From Fragilariopsis cylindrus CCMP1102 (taxonomy: Eukaryota > Bacillariophyta > Bacillariophyceae > Bacillariales > Bacillariaceae), in contig FMBT01000427.1 in assembly GCA_900095095.1 (NCBI GenBank), positions 1 to 64,000 of the forward strand: a stretch of 64,000 nucleotides of DNA, given 5' to 3'. Position 1 is the first letter of the stretch. Every line of letters begins with the position of its first letter. The translations under genes were made by a program, and so were the position numbers. The notes under the pieces were generated by a model. It ran no database searches. It was not told the DNA's origin and saw only the letters and a program-made list of their open reading frames with translations. Below, in pieces: positions 61,026 to 64,000 of this stretch.

Positions 61026-62103
61026 TTGTGGTTGAGCACCAAGAGAACCAAATGGAAGAAGAAATGACTTGCTACACTAGTTCTGAATCAGAGCATACAA
61101 ATGAATTGATGGATGTACCAAATCAATTAATTGAAGTCCTTTTAGTTAAAAGGACAATCAAACAAAATTAATGGACGAATGAATAGAGTGAACAAGTGAA
61201 CCAAACGTGTATACCCAAATCCCCATATCCCCTATCATTATCATCCACTGTATGGATTACAGAATATGGATAACAATAAAAAGGAACAATAAATGCAACA
61301 ACAACAACAACAACAGAAAGATTAGAGATTTGTACAATACAACATTTTTTCGAAGTATTTTACAATATCATGAATATACAATATAAATTCAATAGCATTT
61401 TAAATATTATTTATAACGCATTTCAATTAAAACTAAAATCAATATTTTTTCTCCTTCTATTTTTCATCATCATAGGAGTGAGTCAGTCATCATTATTATA
61501 ATTATATACCAAAAAAAATGTGAACATTTTATTCTTTTTATATAACGAAGCTTTACCTAGAATAACCATATTTATTTTTTTCTTCTCAATATCTTTGTAG
61601 TTGTCAGTTCCCTTTGCCACTCAATAACACAGCCGCATCTTCATCGACACGACACACCTATTGGATTTAATTGCAAGTATCATTTGGAGGATTGGCAGCA
61701 TATGTTGCCTTTCTTTTGATATATTGACATAAATGATCCTCCAACCGGCATAAGGGATATTATATTTCCTTGTCTTTTCTAGGAATCGGAAGAAAAGTAT
61801 GGTAACCCCCGAGGGTCGTTTATTACGTGCCAAATTATTCTTCTCATTCAAGATGGCATTCCGTTATTGATTCTGCTGGTTTTGTTCCTTGAACAAAGAA
61901 AAGAAGGATGCAAAACGTAGTAACGATTCGTCCGAACGAATGAACGAATAAATAACGAGGTAGTAGACAACGGAAATGTTATCTTCCATTGTGCCTCACT
62001 TGACTCTACTACGCACTATAATACATATTATATAATATTATTTCAGTACTATTATTGTTAATTTCTATAATATCAATATCAGTATCAGTATCAATATCAA
62101 TAC
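61026..62103. other. intergenic, AT-rich
   Basis: About 1.1 kb. A minus-strand frame at 61621-61851 (MNEKNNLARNKRPSGVTILF) has protein-like composition but no known motif. CAA repeats at about 61296-61315 and TATCAG/TATCAA hexamers near 62070-62100 are present. Confidence 0.35.
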
Positions 62104-63184
62104 TTATTTCGTTGTCATATTTTTACTGAAGAAATCAGTGATAGATTTCAAGGCTTTTTCAACTCCAGCCTTGACAGTGTCATCGGCAACATCACCGCGA
62201 CTCACCCATCCATGTAGCTGGTCGGCAAATTCTTCCACATCACCACCTGTTTTCTTTAACGCAACTTTACCAGATCCATCCTTGGTATAAATATCAGAAT
62301 CATTGCCTGCCCACAAAAATAAGGTGGGTTGCTTTAAATCATTCAACATTTGATCTTCATCACCACCAAAAACAGCCTTTTCAAGGACCGTTGCTGGATG
62401 ACACCCAACCGCACAATCAAAATCAACATCACCAGTACTGCTGGCTTTACTTAACAACCATGTTCCGTAACAAAATCCTAAAACACCTAGAGGAGCGTTG
62501 GTGGTGTTCTTTTCTTGAAGGTACCTCGCAGCAGCTTGTACTGCTGGACCCATCTTATCATATCCCTGTTTTTTAAACCAATCAACACCACCATCTTGTG
62601 CGAAGGAATCGAATTTACTGGGAGTGGAGTGGAGCGGAGTCGAGTGATTTTTTTCAAGAGGAAAAGGGTAAAAAGAAATGATTTTTACTGTTGTGTGAGT
62701 ATAATGATTGAGATGCTTGATTTGATTTGATTTGATCTGATTTAATTGTCAGTCATTACACGTTGTCATCCATCATCCGTCATACACACATAACAACACA
62801 CACAACGTACCAAAAATCACCATCGTCTGGTCCTTTCACCGCTTCATCGTATGGTGTATCACGAAAAATTCCTGCAAGAGCAACCGCATATCCTTCTTCC
62901 GCTAATGCATCACAAATCGATCCGATACGATCACCACTTCTTACATTAGGAAGTAATGCACGGACACTGTAAATATCAGGAATTACAAGAATGCTGCCCT
63001 TACATGGCTTAGTTGATGCTGGTTCAACGAAATATAAAGGAAGATCATCTTGTCCGTCTACCGTAATATTAATGGTTTCCCCTTTTAGTTGAATGTCATC
63101 CTTGTTTAGATCGGCGTTGCAATTGAGCAACAATTGTGGCCAAGAACCGGTGGGACAACAAGCGGGAGTCGATGTATTGCTCAT
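62104..63184 (-). CDS. dienelactone hydrolase family protein
   Basis: Alpha/beta hydrolase acting on lactones or esters. Exon 1 63184-62811 and exon 2 62617-62104, with a 193-bp GT-AG intron whose phases agree (GDFC-KFDSFAQDGG); 295 residues. The N-terminus (MSNTSTPACCPTGSWPQLL) is the Cys-rich start usual in eukaryotic members. Strands GSILVIPDIYSV and GYAVALAGIF are in exon 1. Exon 2 has the nucleophile elbow GFCYGTW (catalytic Cys), then FLWAGNDSDIYT with the catalytic Asp, and LHGWVSRGD with the catalytic His, giving the Cys-Asp-His triad of the family. No targeting signal; probably cytosolic. In bacteria the family degrades chloroaromatics; in eukaryotes the substrate is mostly unknown. 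Confidence 0.9.
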
Positions 63185-64000
63185 GGTGGGGAGTTATAGT
63201 GATAGTATTATTACCGTAATGCTTTATTATATGTATTGCTTTTGTTGCTTTGTGCTTCGCTACAAAAAAATGAGAAGGGGTCATAATGTACAAGACTTCC
63301 TTACTTATAAAGAAAGATCCAATTTTGGGTACTAGTAGCATCTGTGGTGATGTTGAAGCCTCAGTTGAAGAAATAACGCAAATTTCAAAAATTGTTCTCA
63401 ATTTTCAGGATATTTTTTGGATTCCTTTCCTATTCCAGCACGCAGCTTCTAATTTTTCAGTCGACCAACGTTAAGTAGAAAAATGTAGTAATGGGCATAT
63501 CAATACCTGTATTTTGTATTTAGCAATACGGTAATTAGGAATAGAAATACTAAGTATTAGAAAAATGCAGTGAACAGCCCATACGGTATGATCATCAATA
63601 ATACCAAATACCGTTCCAATAGAAAAATAAAGTAAATATATAAATAGCAATACTGCACAATAGAACAAAGGAAGCGGCACATCAATACTGTATATAATAC
63701 TAAGTACCGTCTAGTAGAAAAATGTAGTAAACAATATTTGTGATGTCGTGTATTGTGTAAAGTTTATTAGTTAGATATTACGCGTCGCCTTCTTCAATAG
63801 AAAGAATAAATGTCATCGCTTTGATAGGTTTTAAGCATTCAAGTGTGTAAGTACCGGTACAACGTTACAATCTTGTACATGTTGTATGTTGTATCTGTTT
63901 AAAACTTTGCTTCCCAACGCGACGCACAACCAAAATTTCATTCATCACGGAGACCAAAATTTCATTCATCGCGAAGGAGAACAGAGAACAGTTAGTTGTT
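63185..64000. other. non-coding end of the window with short repeats
   Basis: No supported gene. TAGAAAAATGYAGTRA occurs three times (about 63476, 63559 and 63714) within related flanks. ACCAAAATTTCATTCATC occurs twice in tandem with a 25-26 bp period (about 63929-63970). Confidence 0.5.

Overview
The window is nuclear DNA from a diatom (stramenopile alga). The strongest marker is a full silicon transporter (33490-35514) with both EGxQ/GRQ motif pairs. Supporting signs are signal peptides followed by the diatom plastid motif (SAF-TP or GFAP type) on a tryptophanyl-tRNA synthetase and on a fibronectin-III-like membrane protein, short GT-AG introns, helicase-associated-domain and ankyrin proteins of the kind diatoms carry in number, and AT-rich intergenic DNA full of penta- and trinucleotide microsatellites. 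The eRF1 gene has standard-code decoding motifs. There is no sign of operons, viral modules or CRISPR.

Layout. 0-5 kb: a decayed gene with a DNA-glycosylase-like motif (-), mitochondrial ribosomal protein uL11m (-), an RluA-type pseudouridine synthase (+). 5-14 kb: a gene-poor stretch, an F-box-like proline-rich protein (+), eRF1 (-), an ankyrin protein with a decayed tandem copy (+), a D-2-hydroxyacid dehydrogenase (-). 14-24 kb: a cysteine-rich type II membrane protein (+), a coiled-coil protein (-), a multi-pass membrane protein (+), two tandemly duplicated zinc-finger/PIP-box genes (-), a PDZ-like protein (+), a stranded piece of an FAD oxidoreductase (-), a type II peroxiredoxin (+). 25-33 kb: a DXD glycosyltransferase (-), a NYN/PIN-like nuclease-domain protein (-), a helicase-associated-domain protein (+), cystathionine gamma-synthase/lyase (-). 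33-40 kb: the silicon transporter (+), a gene-poor gap, organellar TrpRS (+). 40-48 kb: the plastid FN3-like protein (-), CLP1 (+), a TPR protein (-), an acidic protein with a 5-nt first coding exon (+). 48-58 kb: ABCF1 (-) and a Na+/H+ exchanger (+) as a divergent pair, a secreted dirigent-like protein (-), a bestrophin-like channel (-). 58-64 kb: ankyrin remnants, unassigned open frames, a dienelactone hydrolase (-).

No single pathway links the genes. Themes are translation and RNA processing (uL11m, RluA, eRF1, TrpRS, CLP1, ABCF1), amino-acid and redox metabolism (hydroxyacid dehydrogenase, CGS, peroxiredoxin), and transport (silicic acid, Na+/H+, anion).

A quality point affects the whole annotation. 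About half of the conserved genes are split by single-base shifts, nearly all at short homopolymers, with clear homology continuing on both sides. I read these as consensus (assembly) errors rather than pseudogenes and give the span of the whole gene. The most interesting candidate for undescribed biology is the pair of small proteins at 19.3-21.5 kb, which combine C2H2-type fingers or their remnant with a canonical C-terminal PCNA-binding box.
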